Source of the DNA: JAGOCV01 sp049445855
GTDB taxonomy: Bacteria > Pseudomonadota > Gammaproteobacteria > Burkholderiales > Burkholderiaceae_C
Assembly (NCBI RefSeq): GCF_049445855.1
Contig: NZ_JBMSDV010000001.1
Coordinates: forward strand, 1,054,001-1,118,000
Direction of reading: 5' to 3'
Length of the DNA stretch: 64,000 bases
Made by a program: the position numbers and the translations under genes. Each line of letters begins with the position of its first letter. Within the stretch, counting starts at the first letter, position 1. Of the stretch, positions 24,131-34,100 are shown piece by piece. The notes beneath the pieces were generated by a model, which was not told the origin of the DNA, ran no database searches, and worked only from the letters and a program-made list of their open reading frames with translations.

Positions 24131-24544
24131 TCAGTCGCTGCCACGGCCTGTGCCGCGGGCACCGGAAGCAGCAGGGGCGGAGCCGCTCTTGGAGGACGAC
24201 GTACTGCTGCTGTCGGACTTGGTTTCCGACTTCGTTTCTGCGGGCTTGCTTTCGGTCGATTTGCTTTCGGTGGATTTACTTTCGGACGACTTTTCCGGAG
24301 TGCCGCCTTCCGCAGGCTTGGAATCCGACTTGGCGTCGGACGCCGGTGCCGCGCCGGACGAGCCACCGCGGAAATCGGTCACGTACCAACCCGAGCCCTT
24401 CAACTGGAATCCCGCCGCCGTGAGCTGTTTGGAAAACGCCTCAGCGCCGCAGGCCGGACAAACCGTCAGCGGTGCGTCTGAAATCTTCTGGAGCACGTCC
24501 TTGGCATGGCCACAGGACCCGCATTTGTAAGCGTAGATTGGCAT
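24131..24544 (-). CDS. FmdB-family zinc-ribbon protein
   Basis: Protein of 137 residues with an amino-terminal zinc ribbon of the FmdB/CxxC type: MPIYAYKCGSCGH and VCPACGAEAF give four cysteines. The segment GFQLKGSGWYVTDF is also typical. From about residue 65 it changes to a Ser/Lys/Glu/Thr-rich disordered tail with three copies of a five-residue unit (see the repeat at 24246). The ribbon may bind nucleic acid or act as a regulator; the role is unproven. A TATAAT on the minus strand lies about 33 bases ahead of the ATG. Confidence 0.9.
   Translation of the reverse strand: MPIYAYKCGSCGHAKDVLQKISDAPLTVCPACGAEAFSKQLTAAGFQLKGSGWYVTDFRGGSSGAAPASDAKSDSKPAEGGTPEKSSESKSTESKSTESKPAETKSETKSDSSSTSSSKSGSAPAASGARGTGRGSD
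24246..24290 (-). repeat. Three 15-base tandem units in the fmdB-like tail
   Basis: Units 24246-24260, 24261-24275 and 24276-24290 share TT(G/A)CTTTCGG-N-(C/G)GA(T/C). The first two differ at a single position. Each encodes five residues of the Ser-Thr-Glu-Ser-Lys type. Because unit length is a multiple of three, copy-number change would keep the frame. Confidence 0.75.
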
Positions 24545-24576
24545 GGCTGGAACGTGGAAGCGGGGCAAAGCCTTCA

Positions 24577-24582
24577 ATTATA
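24577..24582 (-). promoter_or_regulatory. Candidate -10 (TATAAT) for fmdB-DUF502-aspS
   Basis: A perfect TATAAT on the minus strand, 32 bases before the fmdB start, in a GC-rich setting. No convincing -35 hexamer lies 16-18 bases further upstream, so an extended or activator-dependent promoter would be needed. Confidence 0.4.
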
Positions 24583-24635
24583 GGCTCTGCACCGCTTCCC
24601 GGGCCTGCCGGGAAGCCTTTCGATCGGGCGGCCTG

Positions 24636-26096
24636 TCAGGGCTTGGCGCCGCTGCCCTCGAAATGATGGACATGTCCCTTGTGATCAGCCACCCACTGCG
24701 GCAGCAGCGAGCCGGCGAGCATCCCTGCCAGCGCGGCGAGCACGCCTGCCAATTGCTGCGGGAATGCCTCACCCCAGGCCGGGATCGCGATGAACAGCAG
24801 CCAGGTCCCCAGTCCCAGGACAACGGCAGCAAAGGCGCCCTGCGTGGTGGCGCGCTTCCAGTAAAGCCCGAAAACCAGCGGGATGAACGCCCCCACAAGC
24901 GGAACCTGATAGGCGCCGGACACCAGCTCGTAGATCGACGTGCCCTCCATGGTGATGGCGTAGGCCAGCACGCAGACGGTGAACACCAGCACCGAAATCC
25001 GCATGGCCTTGAGGGTGGCGGCGTCGCTCATCCCGGGCTTCAGATTGCGCAGGATGTTCTCGACAAAGGTGGTGCTCGGTGCCAGCAGCGTGGCCGATGC
25101 GGTGGACATGATGGCCGACAGCAAGGCGCCGAAAAATGCCACCTGGAGGATGACCGGCATCTTCTCCATGACCAGCGTGGGGAGGATCTTCTGCGGGTCG
25201 TCCTTGAGCAGCGCGGGAACGGCGTCGGGCATGATCAGCACGGCCGACGTGACCACGAACATCGGGATCAGCGCGAAGAGGAAATACAGGATGCCGCCGA
25301 TCACCGGCCCGCGTTGCGCCGTCTTCGCGTCCTTCGACGACATCACACGCTGGAAAACGTCCTGCTGGGGAATCGAGCCGAGCATCATGGTGATGGCCGC
25401 CGCAAAGAAGAAAAGCCAATCCTTCGGTTCGCCGGAAGTCGGGAAGAACTGGAATTTGCCTTCCGTGGCCGCGTATTCGATCACCTTGCCGGCGCCGCCG
25501 GCAAGGTCTGCCGCGAACCAGGCGATGGCGATCAGTCCGACGGCAATCACGATCATCTGCACGAAATCGGTGAGTGCCACGGACCACATGCCGCCGAACA
25601 GCGTGTAGACAAGGACGATGGACGTACCGATCACCATGCCAACGGGCAACGAAACCGCGCCTTGCGTGAGCAGATTGAAGACAAGGCCCAGCGCGGTGAT
25701 CTGCGCCGCCACCCAGCCCAGGTAGCTGAGGATGATGATCAGCGAGCAAACGACTTCGATGCCCTTGCCGTAGCGCTGCCGGTAATAGTCGCCCAGCGTG
25801 ATGAGGTTCTTCTGGTAGAGACGGTAGGCGAAGAACAGGCCGACGAGCACCAGGCACATCGAAGCACCGAAGGGGTCCTCGACCACCGCGCCGAGGCCAC
25901 CGTCGACAAAGCGCGCGGAAACGCCAAGAACGGTTTCAGAGCCGAACCAGGTGGCAAACGTGGTTGCGATCACGACGGCCAGCGGCAGGCTGCGGCCGGC
26001 CACCGCATAGTCGGCGGTGTTGTGGACCTTGCGGGCGGCCAGCAGGCCGATCGCCACCGAGGCGAGCAGGTACAACACGATAAAGGTCATCAGCAT
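24636..26096 (-). CDS. Sodium:solute symporter (SSS family)
   Basis: Polytopic membrane carrier of 486 residues in the SSS (PutP/PanF) family, with about 13 hydrophobic segments. Family markers are DYAVAGRSLPLAVVIATTFATWFGSE in shortened form (residues about 29-54), the YTLFGGMWSVALTDFVQM segment and SAIMSTASATLLAPST, which contributes to the sodium site. The carboxy end is short and His-rich (HKGHVHHFEG). The solute cannot be deduced, and no metabolic operon is attached. It is followed by fmdB after 91 bases and preceded by ubiB, 75 bases upstream on the same strand. Confidence 0.92.
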   Translation of the reverse strand: MLMTFIVLYLLASVAIGLLAARKVHNTADYAVAGRSLPLAVVIATTFATWFGSETVLGVSARFVDGGLGAVVEDPFGASMCLVLVGLFFAYRLYQKNLITLGDYYRQRYGKGIEVVCSLIIILSYLGWVAAQITALGLVFNLLTQGAVSLPVGMVIGTSIVLVYTLFGGMWSVALTDFVQMIVIAVGLIAIAWFAADLAGGAGKVIEYAATEGKFQFFPTSGEPKDWLFFFAAAITMMLGSIPQQDVFQRVMSSKDAKTAQRGPVIGGILYFLFALIPMFVVTSAVLIMPDAVPALLKDDPQKILPTLVMEKMPVILQVAFFGALLSAIMSTASATLLAPSTTFVENILRNLKPGMSDAATLKAMRISVLVFTVCVLAYAITMEGTSIYELVSGAYQVPLVGAFIPLVFGLYWKRATTQGAFAAVVLGLGTWLLFIAIPAWGEAFPQQLAGVLAALAGMLAGSLLPQWVADHKGHVHHFEGSGAKP

Positions 26097-26171
26097 TCCG
26101 GGTCTCCACAGAAGCAGGGTTGGTGAACGATGCGCCGCGCATTATCGGGTGGGTGCGGCGAGTCAAACAAG

Positions 26172-27737
26172 CTAGAACAGGCGCACCCGCACGACGACTT
26201 GCATGACCAGCAGACCCAAAGCAAAACCGATGCCGCCATAGATGACGGCCTGCAGCAGCCGGTTGGTGCGTCGTTGTTCCACCAGCAACTGCTGCAGTTC
26301 GCGCTGATGCGCCGACGGCCGCTGCCGCAGGAAGTCGTAGACCAGACGCGGCAACTCGGGCAACAACTTGGCATAGTGCGGGGCCTCGTCGCGCAGCTGC
26401 TCGAAAAGCTTGCGCGGACCCAGCTGGTCGATCATCCACTTCTCGAGGAAGGGCTTGGCCGTGCTCCAGAGGTCCAGCTCGGGGTCGAGCTGGCGGCCCA
26501 GGCCCTCGATGTTCAGCAGCGTCTTCTGCAACAGCACGAGCTGCGGCTGGATTTCGACGTGGAAGCGCCTCGAGGTCTGGAACAGGCGCATCAGCACCAT
26601 GCCGAGCGAGATTTCCTTGAGCGGCCGGTCGAAGTACGGTTCGCAGACGCTGCGGATGGCGGCTTCGAGTTCATCGACCCGCGTGTCCGGCGGCACCCAG
26701 CCGCTTTCGATGTGCAGCTCGGCCACGCGCTTGTAGTCACGGCGGAAGAATGCCGTGAAGTTCTGCGCCAGGTATTCCTTGTCGAACTCGGTCAGTGTGC
26801 CGACGATGCCGAAATCCAGCGAGATGTAGCGCCCGAACGTGCCGGGCTCGATGCTCACCTGGATGTTGCCCGGGTGCATGTCGGCATGGAAGAAACCGTC
26901 GCGGAACACCTGGGTGAAGAAGATGGTGACGCCATCGCGCGCGAGCTGGGGCACGTTGACGCCGGCTTCGCGCAGGCGGTCGAGCTGGCTGATCGGCACG
27001 CCCTTCATGCGCTCCATGACCATGACTTCCGGATGGCAGAAGTCCCAGAACATCTCGGGAATCAGCACGAGGTCCAGGCCCGCCATGTTGCGGCGCAGTT
27101 GCGCGGCGTTGGACGCCTCGCGCACGAGGTCCAGTTCGTCGTGCAGGTACTTGTCGAACTCGGCCACCACTTCACGCGGCTTGAGCCGCTTGCCGTCGGC
27201 AGAAAGGCTTTCCACCCAGCCGGCCATCATGCGCATGAGCGCGATGTCCTTTTCGATGACTGGCCGCATACCGGGCCTCAATACCTTCACTGCCACTTCA
27301 CGCGCGTGGCCGTGGCGGTCGCGCAGCGTGGCGAAGTGCACCTGTGCGATGGACGCACTGGCGATCGGCACTTCCTCGAACGAGAGGAACACCTCCGATA
27401 CAGGCCGACGGAAGGCCCGCTCGATGGTGGCGATGGCAATCGCCGAATCGAAGGGCGGTACACGATCCTGCAGGCGGGCAAGTTCGTCGGCAATGTCCGG
27501 CGGCATCAGGTCCCGCCGTGTGGACAGCACCTGTCCGAACTTCACGAAGATCGGACCCAGCCGCTCCAGCGCCTCGCGCAACCGCTGCCCACGCGGCGCG
27601 TCCAGCCTGCGGCCCAGCGAAATGACACGCGCGACCAGTCGCAGCCACGGCTGGCGGAAGCTGGTGAGGACGAGCTCGTCCAGACCGTAGCGGAAGACGA
27701 TCCAGACGATGAAGGCGCCACGGAAAACCCGCGTCAT
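26172..27737 (-). CDS. ubiB: Ubiquinone biosynthesis ATPase/kinase-like protein UbiB
   Basis: Atypical kinase-like UbiB, 521 residues, required for ubiquinone synthesis, where its ATPase activity is thought to help extract lipid intermediates. The KxGQ signature is in FVKFGQVLSTRRDL, the Ala-rich loop in SASIAQVHFA, then HADMHPGN and the LDFGIVG metal site. The end holds two membrane helices (VIYGGIGFALGLLVMQVVVRV). Length fits the family (~520-545). Its ATG overlaps the ubiJ stop by four bases, giving the conserved run ubiE ... ubiJ-ubiB. Confidence 0.96.
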   Translation of the reverse strand: MTRVFRGAFIVWIVFRYGLDELVLTSFRQPWLRLVARVISLGRRLDAPRGQRLREALERLGPIFVKFGQVLSTRRDLMPPDIADELARLQDRVPPFDSAIAIATIERAFRRPVSEVFLSFEEVPIASASIAQVHFATLRDRHGHAREVAVKVLRPGMRPVIEKDIALMRMMAGWVESLSADGKRLKPREVVAEFDKYLHDELDLVREASNAAQLRRNMAGLDLVLIPEMFWDFCHPEVMVMERMKGVPISQLDRLREAGVNVPQLARDGVTIFFTQVFRDGFFHADMHPGNIQVSIEPGTFGRYISLDFGIVGTLTEFDKEYLAQNFTAFFRRDYKRVAELHIESGWVPPDTRVDELEAAIRSVCEPYFDRPLKEISLGMVLMRLFQTSRRFHVEIQPQLVLLQKTLLNIEGLGRQLDPELDLWSTAKPFLEKWMIDQLGPRKLFEQLRDEAPHYAKLLPELPRLVYDFLRQRPSAHQRELQQLLVEQRRTNRLLQAVIYGGIGFALGLLVMQVVVRVRLF

Positions 27738-28327
27738 TCGCCGCTCTTGTCCGCCGTCTCGCCCGCAGTCTTGTCCGCTGAAGCGCTGCGGCGCTGGCTG
27801 ACGAACTGCCGCAGGGCCTCGGACACCTTGCGTGCGGTGGAGGCGGCGAAGTGCGCCGGGCCGTCGCCCACCACGCGCGCAAGATCGTCCTCGACGTCCC
27901 AGCGCACATGGTCCACCAGCCAGTTGACTTCGGCAGCGAGTTGCACATCGCCTTCGATGCGAACCGCGGGTTTCTCGCCCTTGAACGCAGCCTGCGCAAG
28001 GGCGGCAGGCGATGTGTCGGTGACGGTCAGCGTCAGGTCAGCCGGGGCATCTGCGGCCGCCCGGTCGAGCAGCCCGGCCGGCGTGGCACGCAAGCGGATG
28101 TTGAACTGCCGCCACTGCACAAAGATGACCTTGTCCTTCTGGCGCGCCAGGCGGTCCTGCGCCTCGGGCTCCTGCTGCAGCACATGGTTGAGGAACAGCA
28201 CGGCGCGTTGCTGCACTTCGTCGACCATCCACGGCGGCGGTTGCAGATGCTCGCCCACGCGTTCGCCGACACGCGCGAACAAGCCATCCAGAAAGGGAAA
28301 TGGGGACTGTGTTGCCATAGTCCCCAT
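27734..28327 (-). CDS. ubiJ: SCP2-domain ubiquinone biosynthesis accessory factor UbiJ
   Basis: SCP2-type protein of 197 residues corresponding to UbiJ, the accessory lipid-binding subunit of the soluble Ubi complex. The SCP2 fold covers about residues 20-130 (LLDRAAADAPADLTLTVTD in the middle and VRIEGDVQLAAEVNWL later). A helical tail follows (HFAASTARKVSEALRQFV). The start is ATG 28327, with ATG 28318 as an alternative. Its position directly before ubiB and after ubiE with the Tim44-like gene supports the assignment. Confidence 0.9.
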   Translation of the reverse strand: MGTMATQSPFPFLDGLFARVGERVGEHLQPPPWMVDEVQQRAVLFLNHVLQQEPEAQDRLARQKDKVIFVQWRQFNIRLRATPAGLLDRAAADAPADLTLTVTDTSPAALAQAAFKGEKPAVRIEGDVQLAAEVNWLVDHVRWDVEDDLARVVGDGPAHFAASTARKVSEALRQFVSQRRSASADKTAGETADKSGE

Positions 28328-28390
28328 TATTTCCGCATTTATTCGCGCAGGGCACGGAGGTTCCGTGCTTTTTGCGCCCGGACCGCCGTG

Positions 28391-29398
28391 TTACTGCAGC
28401 GCCTGGACGCCCGCCACAAGCCAGCCACTCGATCCGCTCTTGGGCTTGGTCATGTTCCAGACTTCACGGAACGGGCTCGGGCCGGCGGAAGGCTGCTCGC
28501 GGATCATGCCGGAGAACTCCACGCTGGCCATGTAGTCGCTGCCGAGGTCCTCGATGCCCAGAAGACGGGCATCGATCATCACCACGTCGGTCTTGTTGGG
28601 CACGCCGCCCAGGTGTGCTTCACGCTCGGCGAGCTGCTGGCGGATTTCGTCCACCATGCCGTCGGTCATCATGGATCGCAGCGTGGGGATGTCGTTGCGG
28701 TCCCATGCATCCTGAAGGGTCACGAAGTTGCGCTTGGCAGCGGACAGGAAGCCCTCGGTGTCGAAATCGGACGGGACACCCCAGCTCTGCGAACCCGAAA
28801 GTGCAGAGCCGATGACGACGCCCCGTGAGCCGTTGTTGTTCTGGAAACTGCTGGCGTCGAACGCCATGCTGCTGCGTTCCCACGGACGCGCGGATGCGTC
28901 GTTGCCCACATGCTCCGGGCTGTACTGTCGTGCGGCAGCCGGCTGGACGGGAGACGCGCCTGCGCCCTGATAGGCCAGCCCCGACGCGGCCGGACGGCGC
29001 GAGCGCATGAAGAAGCCGATGACGGCAGCAGCCACCGCCGCCAGCAACAGGATCAGCAGGATCTGGCCGAACGCCTCGCCGAAGCCCAGCGAGTGCGCCA
29101 GCCATGCGAGGCCCAGGCCAGCGGCCAGGCCGCCCAGCATGGCACCCCACGGACGGCGCTGCGTCTGCGCCGCCGCAGCAGCCGGTGCCGCGGGCGCGGC
29201 TTTGGCTGCCGTCGCATTCTGGGCAGGAGAGCCGGGCGTGCCGGCGGGTTGCGCGGGAGACGCCGGCGGCGTCGCATCGCGCTGCGTGACGTTGCCCGAC
29301 TGGCGACCGAAAGACTTGCCGCCACCCAGGCGCTTGGCTTCGGCGGTGACCGAGACCAGCGCCATCGTGCATGCCAGCAATAACGCCCAGATTTTCAT
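28391..29398 (-). CDS. Tim44-like domain protein
   Basis: Protein of 335 residues with a Sec-type signal or anchor (residues 1-20, MKIWALLLACTMALVSVTAE), then KRLGGGKSFGRQSGNV, a Gly-rich motif common to bacterial Tim44-like proteins. Pro/Ala-rich linkers surround a membrane segment (about residues 117-140, FGQILLILLLAAVAAAVIGF). The carboxy-terminal Tim44 domain (about 205-335) includes SRFNFV-type FLSAAKRNFVTLQDAWDRND. In mitochondria Tim44 serves protein import; the bacterial role is unknown. AAGGAG lies five bases ahead of the ATG. It sits inside the ubi gene run. Confidence 0.9.
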   Translation of the reverse strand: MKIWALLLACTMALVSVTAEAKRLGGGKSFGRQSGNVTQRDATPPASPAQPAGTPGSPAQNATAAKAAPAAPAAAAAQTQRRPWGAMLGGLAAGLGLAWLAHSLGFGEAFGQILLILLLAAVAAAVIGFFMRSRRPAASGLAYQGAGASPVQPAAARQYSPEHVGNDASARPWERSSMAFDASSFQNNNGSRGVVIGSALSGSQSWGVPSDFDTEGFLSAAKRNFVTLQDAWDRNDIPTLRSMMTDGMVDEIRQQLAEREAHLGGVPNKTDVVMIDARLLGIEDLGSDYMASVEFSGMIREQPSAGPSPFREVWNMTKPKSGSSGWLVAGVQALQ

Positions 29399-29420
29399 AC
29401 CGTCTCCTTGGGAAAAAACT

Positions 29421-30152
29421 TCAGCACCTGATTCCAACATGCAAGGCCACGACACCGCCTGTCATGTTGTGATAGTCCACATGCCCGAAGCCGACTTTGT
29501 GCATCAGGGTCTTGAGCTCCTGTTGCCCCGGGTGCATGCGGATCGATTCGGCGAGGTAGCGATAGCTTGCGTCGTCACCCGCCACGAGCTTGCCCAGCCT
29601 GGGCAGCACGTTGAACGAATACCAGTCGTAGGCCTTCTCCAGCGGCTTGGCCACCTTCGAGAATTCGAGCACCAGCAGCTTGCCGCGCGGCTTGAGCACG
29701 CGGCGCATCTCGGCCAGGGCCGCGTCCTTGTGCGTCATGTTGCGCAGGCCGAAGGCCACGGACACGACGTCGAAATGATCATCGGGGAACGGCAGCTTCT
29801 CGGCGTCGCACACGAAGGTGGGCAGCGTCACGCCAGCGTCGATCAGGCGGTCGCGGCCGGTGCGCAGCATGGCTTCGTTGATGTCGGTATGGACCACCTG
29901 GCCGCTCTTGCCGACCTTCTTCGCGAAGGCCAGCGCCAGGTCGCCGGTGCCGCCCGCGATGTCGAGCACGCGCGAGCCTTCGCGCACGCCGGAAACCAGC
30001 ACCGTGTAAGCCTTCCAGGCGCGATGCAGACCCATCGACATCAGATCGTTCATGACGTCGTAATTCGGCGCGACCGAATCGAACACGCCGCGCACACGCC
30101 GCTGCTTGTCGTTCTCGTCGACGGTCTCGAAGCCGAAGTGGGTGCTGCTCAT
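29421..30152 (-). CDS. ubiE: Ubiquinone/menaquinone C-methyltransferase UbiE
   Basis: SAM-dependent methyltransferase of 243 residues that methylates the benzoquinone ring in ubiquinone synthesis. The start THFGFETVDENDKQRRVRGV, the UbiE signature YDVMNDLMSMGLHRAWK and the SAM motif VLDIAGGTGDLALAFA are all clear. RVLKPRGKLLVLEFSKV and YRYLAESIRMHPGQQEL mark the later part. It heads the run ubiE / Tim44-like / ubiJ / ubiB, with small gaps of 22 and 63 bases and one overlap. Confidence 0.97.
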   Translation of the reverse strand: MSSTHFGFETVDENDKQRRVRGVFDSVAPNYDVMNDLMSMGLHRAWKAYTVLVSGVREGSRVLDIAGGTGDLALAFAKKVGKSGQVVHTDINEAMLRTGRDRLIDAGVTLPTFVCDAEKLPFPDDHFDVVSVAFGLRNMTHKDAALAEMRRVLKPRGKLLVLEFSKVAKPLEKAYDWYSFNVLPRLGKLVAGDDASYRYLAESIRMHPGQQELKTLMHKVGFGHVDYHNMTGGVVALHVGIRC

Positions 30153-30241
30153 GGCCCGATGCTAGGCGCTATTACCCGCACCATCCCCGACAACCCCGCA
30201 CCAGATCGGGGAATTTGTCGCCTATTTGATGAAAGGAAAGC

Positions 30242-30658
30242 TCAGTGGTGATGGCCACAGCCGTGGCCACCGGCCTCGGGCATCGGGTCATCGCGCCCCA
30301 CGCCGGCCGCCTCCAGCCGTGCGGCGTAGTCGGCCCACAGCTGCTCCTGCTGCGCGCCGAGGAAATACAGGTAGTCCCAGGAGAAGATGCCGCTGTCATG
30401 GCCATCGGAGAACGTGGGCTGCACCGCGTAGTTGCCCACCGGCGCCAGGCTTTCCAGGCCGACCATGCGCTTGCCGGTCTGCAGCACCTCCTGTCCGGGG
30501 CCGTGCCCCTGCACTTCGGCCGACGGCGAGTAGATACGCATCAGCTCCAGCGGGATGTGGAAATGCGCACCGTCGGAAAACGACACCTCGAGCTGGCGCG
30601 ACTGGCCGTGGACGGTGATCGAAACGGGCGTCGGTGCCCCGCGCTGCAAGCCTGCCAT
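30242..30658 (-). CDS. DUF971 family protein
   Basis: Protein of 138 residues with a DUF971 domain, the fold that also forms the amino-terminal zinc domain of gamma-butyrobetaine hydroxylases. Typical parts are FSDGAHFHIPLELMRIYSPS, VGNYAVQPTFSDGHDSGIFS and WDYLYFLG. The last residues are His/Gly-rich (GGHGCGHHH), a likely metal-binding tail. The gene is upstream of ubiE by 89 bases on the same strand. Its function is unknown; some DUF971 proteins have been linked to iron-sulfur maintenance. Confidence 0.88.
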   Translation of the reverse strand: MAGLQRGAPTPVSITVHGQSRQLEVSFSDGAHFHIPLELMRIYSPSAEVQGHGPGQEVLQTGKRMVGLESLAPVGNYAVQPTFSDGHDSGIFSWDYLYFLGAQQEQLWADYAARLEAAGVGRDDPMPEAGGHGCGHHH

Positions 30659-30704
30659 ATGGACGTCCTTCTGACGACTTTGTGGATGAACGTAACGGGC
30701 GATG

Positions 30705-31175
30705 CTAACGGAGACCGGCGACAGCCAGCGACTGCTTCATCGAAGCCTCCACCGCCGGCAGGGCCGCCTGCAAGGCGGCAATGCGATCTTGCGGCGCAGC
30801 ATGGACCGCGACTGCCCAGACCGGTGACGGGAAGTGGCTGTCCCACCGGTAGCGCGCGATGACGTGCCAATGCAAGTGGGGCACCATGTTGCCGAGCGCA
30901 GCGAGGTTGATCTTGTCGGGTCGCAATCCTTCGGGAAGTGCGGTGCGCAGGGCGTGCTCGACCCGGACGACCACATCCATGCAGCGATTGCGCTCGTCGA
31001 CCGACAGGTCGGAGAGTTCGGCGACGTGCGCGTCCCATACGACACGATAGAAGGCAGGGAAGCCTTCGGTCGAGGGCTCCGTCGCACGGATGACCCGCAT
31101 CCCGCTGCCGGCGGCGACAAGCTCTCCGCCGACCGCGTCGCACAGGGGGCAGCCGGCTTGTCTGAGGACGCTCAC
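30705..31175 (-). CDS. HIT-family nucleotide-binding hydrolase
   Basis: HIT-domain protein of 156 residues. It opens with a CPLC pair, which could bind zinc, and carries the His-triad motif in PHLHWHVIARY, so it should hydrolyse or transfer nucleotidyl groups. The true start is GTG 31175, which overlaps the stop of the large oxidoreductase gene as GTGA; the frame continues far upstream as a shadow of that gene. DUF971 follows after 46 bases on the same strand. Confidence 0.9.
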   Translation of the reverse strand: MSVLRQAGCPLCDAVGGELVAAGSGMRVIRATEPSTEGFPAFYRVVWDAHVAELSDLSVDERNRCMDVVVRVEHALRTALPEGLRPDKINLAALGNMVPHLHWHVIARYRWDSHFPSPVWAVAVHAAPQDRIAALQAALPAVEASMKQSLAVAGLR

Positions 31176-34100
31176 ACCAGGACCCGCTCGATGCCACCCG
31201 AGTTGGCGGCCTTCACGTAGTCGCCCATCCAGTCCTTGCCCAGGATCTGGCTGGCCATCTCGACCACGATGTAGTCGGCTTCGAGCAGGCCGTTGTCCAG
31301 ATCGTTGCCGTAGCGGGACAACCCCTGCAGGCAGCTCGGGCAACTCGTGAGGATCTTCATGTCGGCTTTCTGGCCTTCGGCGACGCCGGTCTTCGCGCGG
31401 AGCGTGGCTTCGTTCTTCTTCAGCTCTTCTTCCTTGCGGAAGCGGATCTGCGTGGAGATGTCGGGCCGCGTCACGCCCAATGTGCCGGATTCGCCGCAGC
31501 AACGGTCGGACTTGAGCACGTTGTCGCCCGATGCATTGCCGACGAGGGCCTTCACCGTCTTCATCGGATCCTGCAGCTTCATCGGCGTGTGGCAGGGGTC
31601 GTGGTAGAGATAAGCGTCTTTCCCGTCGAGCTTGATGCCCTTTTCGAGCAGGTACTCGTGGATGTCGATGATGCGGCTGCCCGGGAAGATCTTGTCGAAC
31701 TGGTAGCCCTGCAGCTGGTCGTAGCAGGTGCCGCAACTCACCACCACAGTCTTGATGTCCAGGTAGTTGAGCGTGTTGGCCACGCGGTGGAACAGCACGC
31801 GGTTGTCCGTGATGATCTTCTCGGCCTTGTCGAACTGGCCGCTGCCGCGCTGCGGATAACCACAACACAGGTAGCCCGGCGGCAGCACGGTCTGCACGCC
31901 CGCATGCCAGAGCATGGCCTGTGTGGCCAGGCCGACCTGCGAGAACAGGCGTTCGGAACCGCAACCCGGGAAATAGAACACCGCTTCCGTCTCGGACGTG
32001 GTGGCCTGCGGGTCGCGGATGATGGGCACGTAGTCCTTGTCCTCGATGTCCAGCAGCGCGCGCGCCGTCTTCTTCGGCAGGCCGCTGGGCATCTTCTTGT
32101 TGACGAAGTGGATCACCTGCTCCTTGATGGGTGCCGGGTGCAGCGTCGCGGGCGGATGTGCAGTCTGCCGGCGCGCGAGGCCACGCAGCAGGTCATGGGC
32201 GATGCGCTGGGCCTTGAAGCCGACGTCCACCATCGCCGTGCGCAGGAACTTGATGGTCTGCGGATTGGTGGCGTTCAGCATCAGCATCGCGGCCTTGTTG
32301 CCGGGGCGCAGCGACTTCTTGCCCATTTTGCGCAGCAGGTTGCGCATGTTCATCGACACGTCGCCGAAGTCGATCTTCACCGGGCACGGGGACAGGCATT
32401 TGTGGCACACCGTGCAGTGATCGGCGACATCCTCGAACTCTTCCCAGTGCTTGATGGATACACCGCGGCGCGTCTGTTCTTCGTACAGGAACGCCTCCAC
32501 CAGCAGCGACGTGGCAAGAATCTTGTTGCGCGGGCTGTAGAGCAGATTGGCGCGCGGCACATGCGTGGCGCACACGGGTTTGCACTTGCCGCAACGCAGG
32601 CAGTCCTTCACGCTGTCGGCGATCGCACCGATGTCGCTCTGCTGCATGATCAGCGACTCGTGCCCCATCAGGCCGAAGCTCGGCGTGTAGGCGTTGGTCA
32701 GGTCGGCATAGAGGTATTCGTTGCCGAACGAGCCCGCTCGCAGCAGCTTGCCCTTGTTGAATCGGCCTTCGGGATCGACACGCTTCTTGTAGTCCTCGAA
32801 GGGCTGCAACTCCGCATCGCTCAGGAATTCAAGCTTGGTGATGCCGATGCCGTGCTCGCCCGAGATCACGCCGTCCAGCGAGCGCGCCAGCGCCATGATG
32901 CGCTTCACTGCTTCGTGCGCGGTCTGCAGCATCTCGTAGTTGTCGCTGTTGACGGGAATGTTGGTGTGCACGTTACCGTCGCCCGCGTGCATGTGCAGCG
33001 CGACCCAGACGCGGCCCTTGAGCACGCGCTGGTGGATGGCATTGCATTCGTCCAGCAGCGGCTTGAACGCGGCACCCGCGAAGATCTGCTGCAGCGGGGC
33101 GCGGATTTGCGTTTTCCAGCTCGCGCGCAGCGAATGGTCCTGCAGTTGTGGGAACAGGGTGTCCACGTCAGTCAGCCAACCGGCCCACAGCGCACGCACC
33201 TCACCCAGCAACGCAACGGCCTGCGCCACGCGGTCTTCCAGCAGTTCGGCCGACGGTATCTCGTTCGCGTCGTCGCTCTTGCCCAGCGGCAGGTTGCCAC
33301 GCGTGAAGAAGGTTTCGAGTTCGTCGACCAGCTGCAGCTTGTTGCGCAGCGACAGCTCGATGTTGATGCGCTCGATGCCGTCGGTGTACTCGGCCATGCG
33401 TGGCAGCGGGATCACCACATCTTCATTGATCTTGAAGGCGTTGGTGTGGCGGCTGATGGCGGCCGTGCGCTTGCGGTCGAGCCAGAATTTCTTGCGCGCC
33501 TCGGCGCTGATGGCAATGAAGCCCTCGCCGCTGCGGGAGTTGGCGATGCGCACCACCTCGCTGGTCGCGCGCGCCACGTCGTCCGCGTTGTCGCCGACGA
33601 TGTCGCCCACCAGCACCATCTTGGGCAGTCCGCCGCGCTTGGATTTGGTGGTGTAGCCGACCGCCTTCAGATAGCGGTCGTCCAGATGTTCCAGGCCCGC
33701 CAGCAGCACACCCGTGCGCTTCTGCTCGGCGAACATGAAGTCCTTGATCTCGACGATGCTGGGCACCGCGTCCTTGGCGTTGCCGAAGAACTCCAGGCAC
33801 ACGGTGCGCGTGTGCTCGGGCATGCGATGCACCACCCAGCGCGCGCTGGTGATCAGGCCGTCCGTGCCTTCCTTCTGGATGCCCGGCAGGCCGGCCAGGA
33901 ACTTGTCGGTCACGTCCTTGCCGAGGCCTTCCTTGCGGAAGGTCGAGCCCGGTATGTCGAGCCGTTCGGTGCGCAGCGGCGTCTTGCCGTCGGCCGCGTA
34001 GTAATTCAGCTGGAAGCTCGCGACTTCCACGTCATGGATCTTGCCGAGGTTGTGGTTCAGGCGAACCACCTCGAGCCATTCGGCCTGCGGCGTCACCATG

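Noticed and set aside
24543..26126. Plus-strand open frame (527 codons) opposite the sodium/solute symporter
   Set aside because: Asp/His/Arg-rich product as expected from antisense reading of hydrophobic codons; the minus strand carries the carrier.
26130..28535. Plus-strand open frame (801 codons) opposite ubiB and ubiJ
   Set aside because: His/Arg-rich low-complexity product without domains, antisense to genes with complete family motifs.
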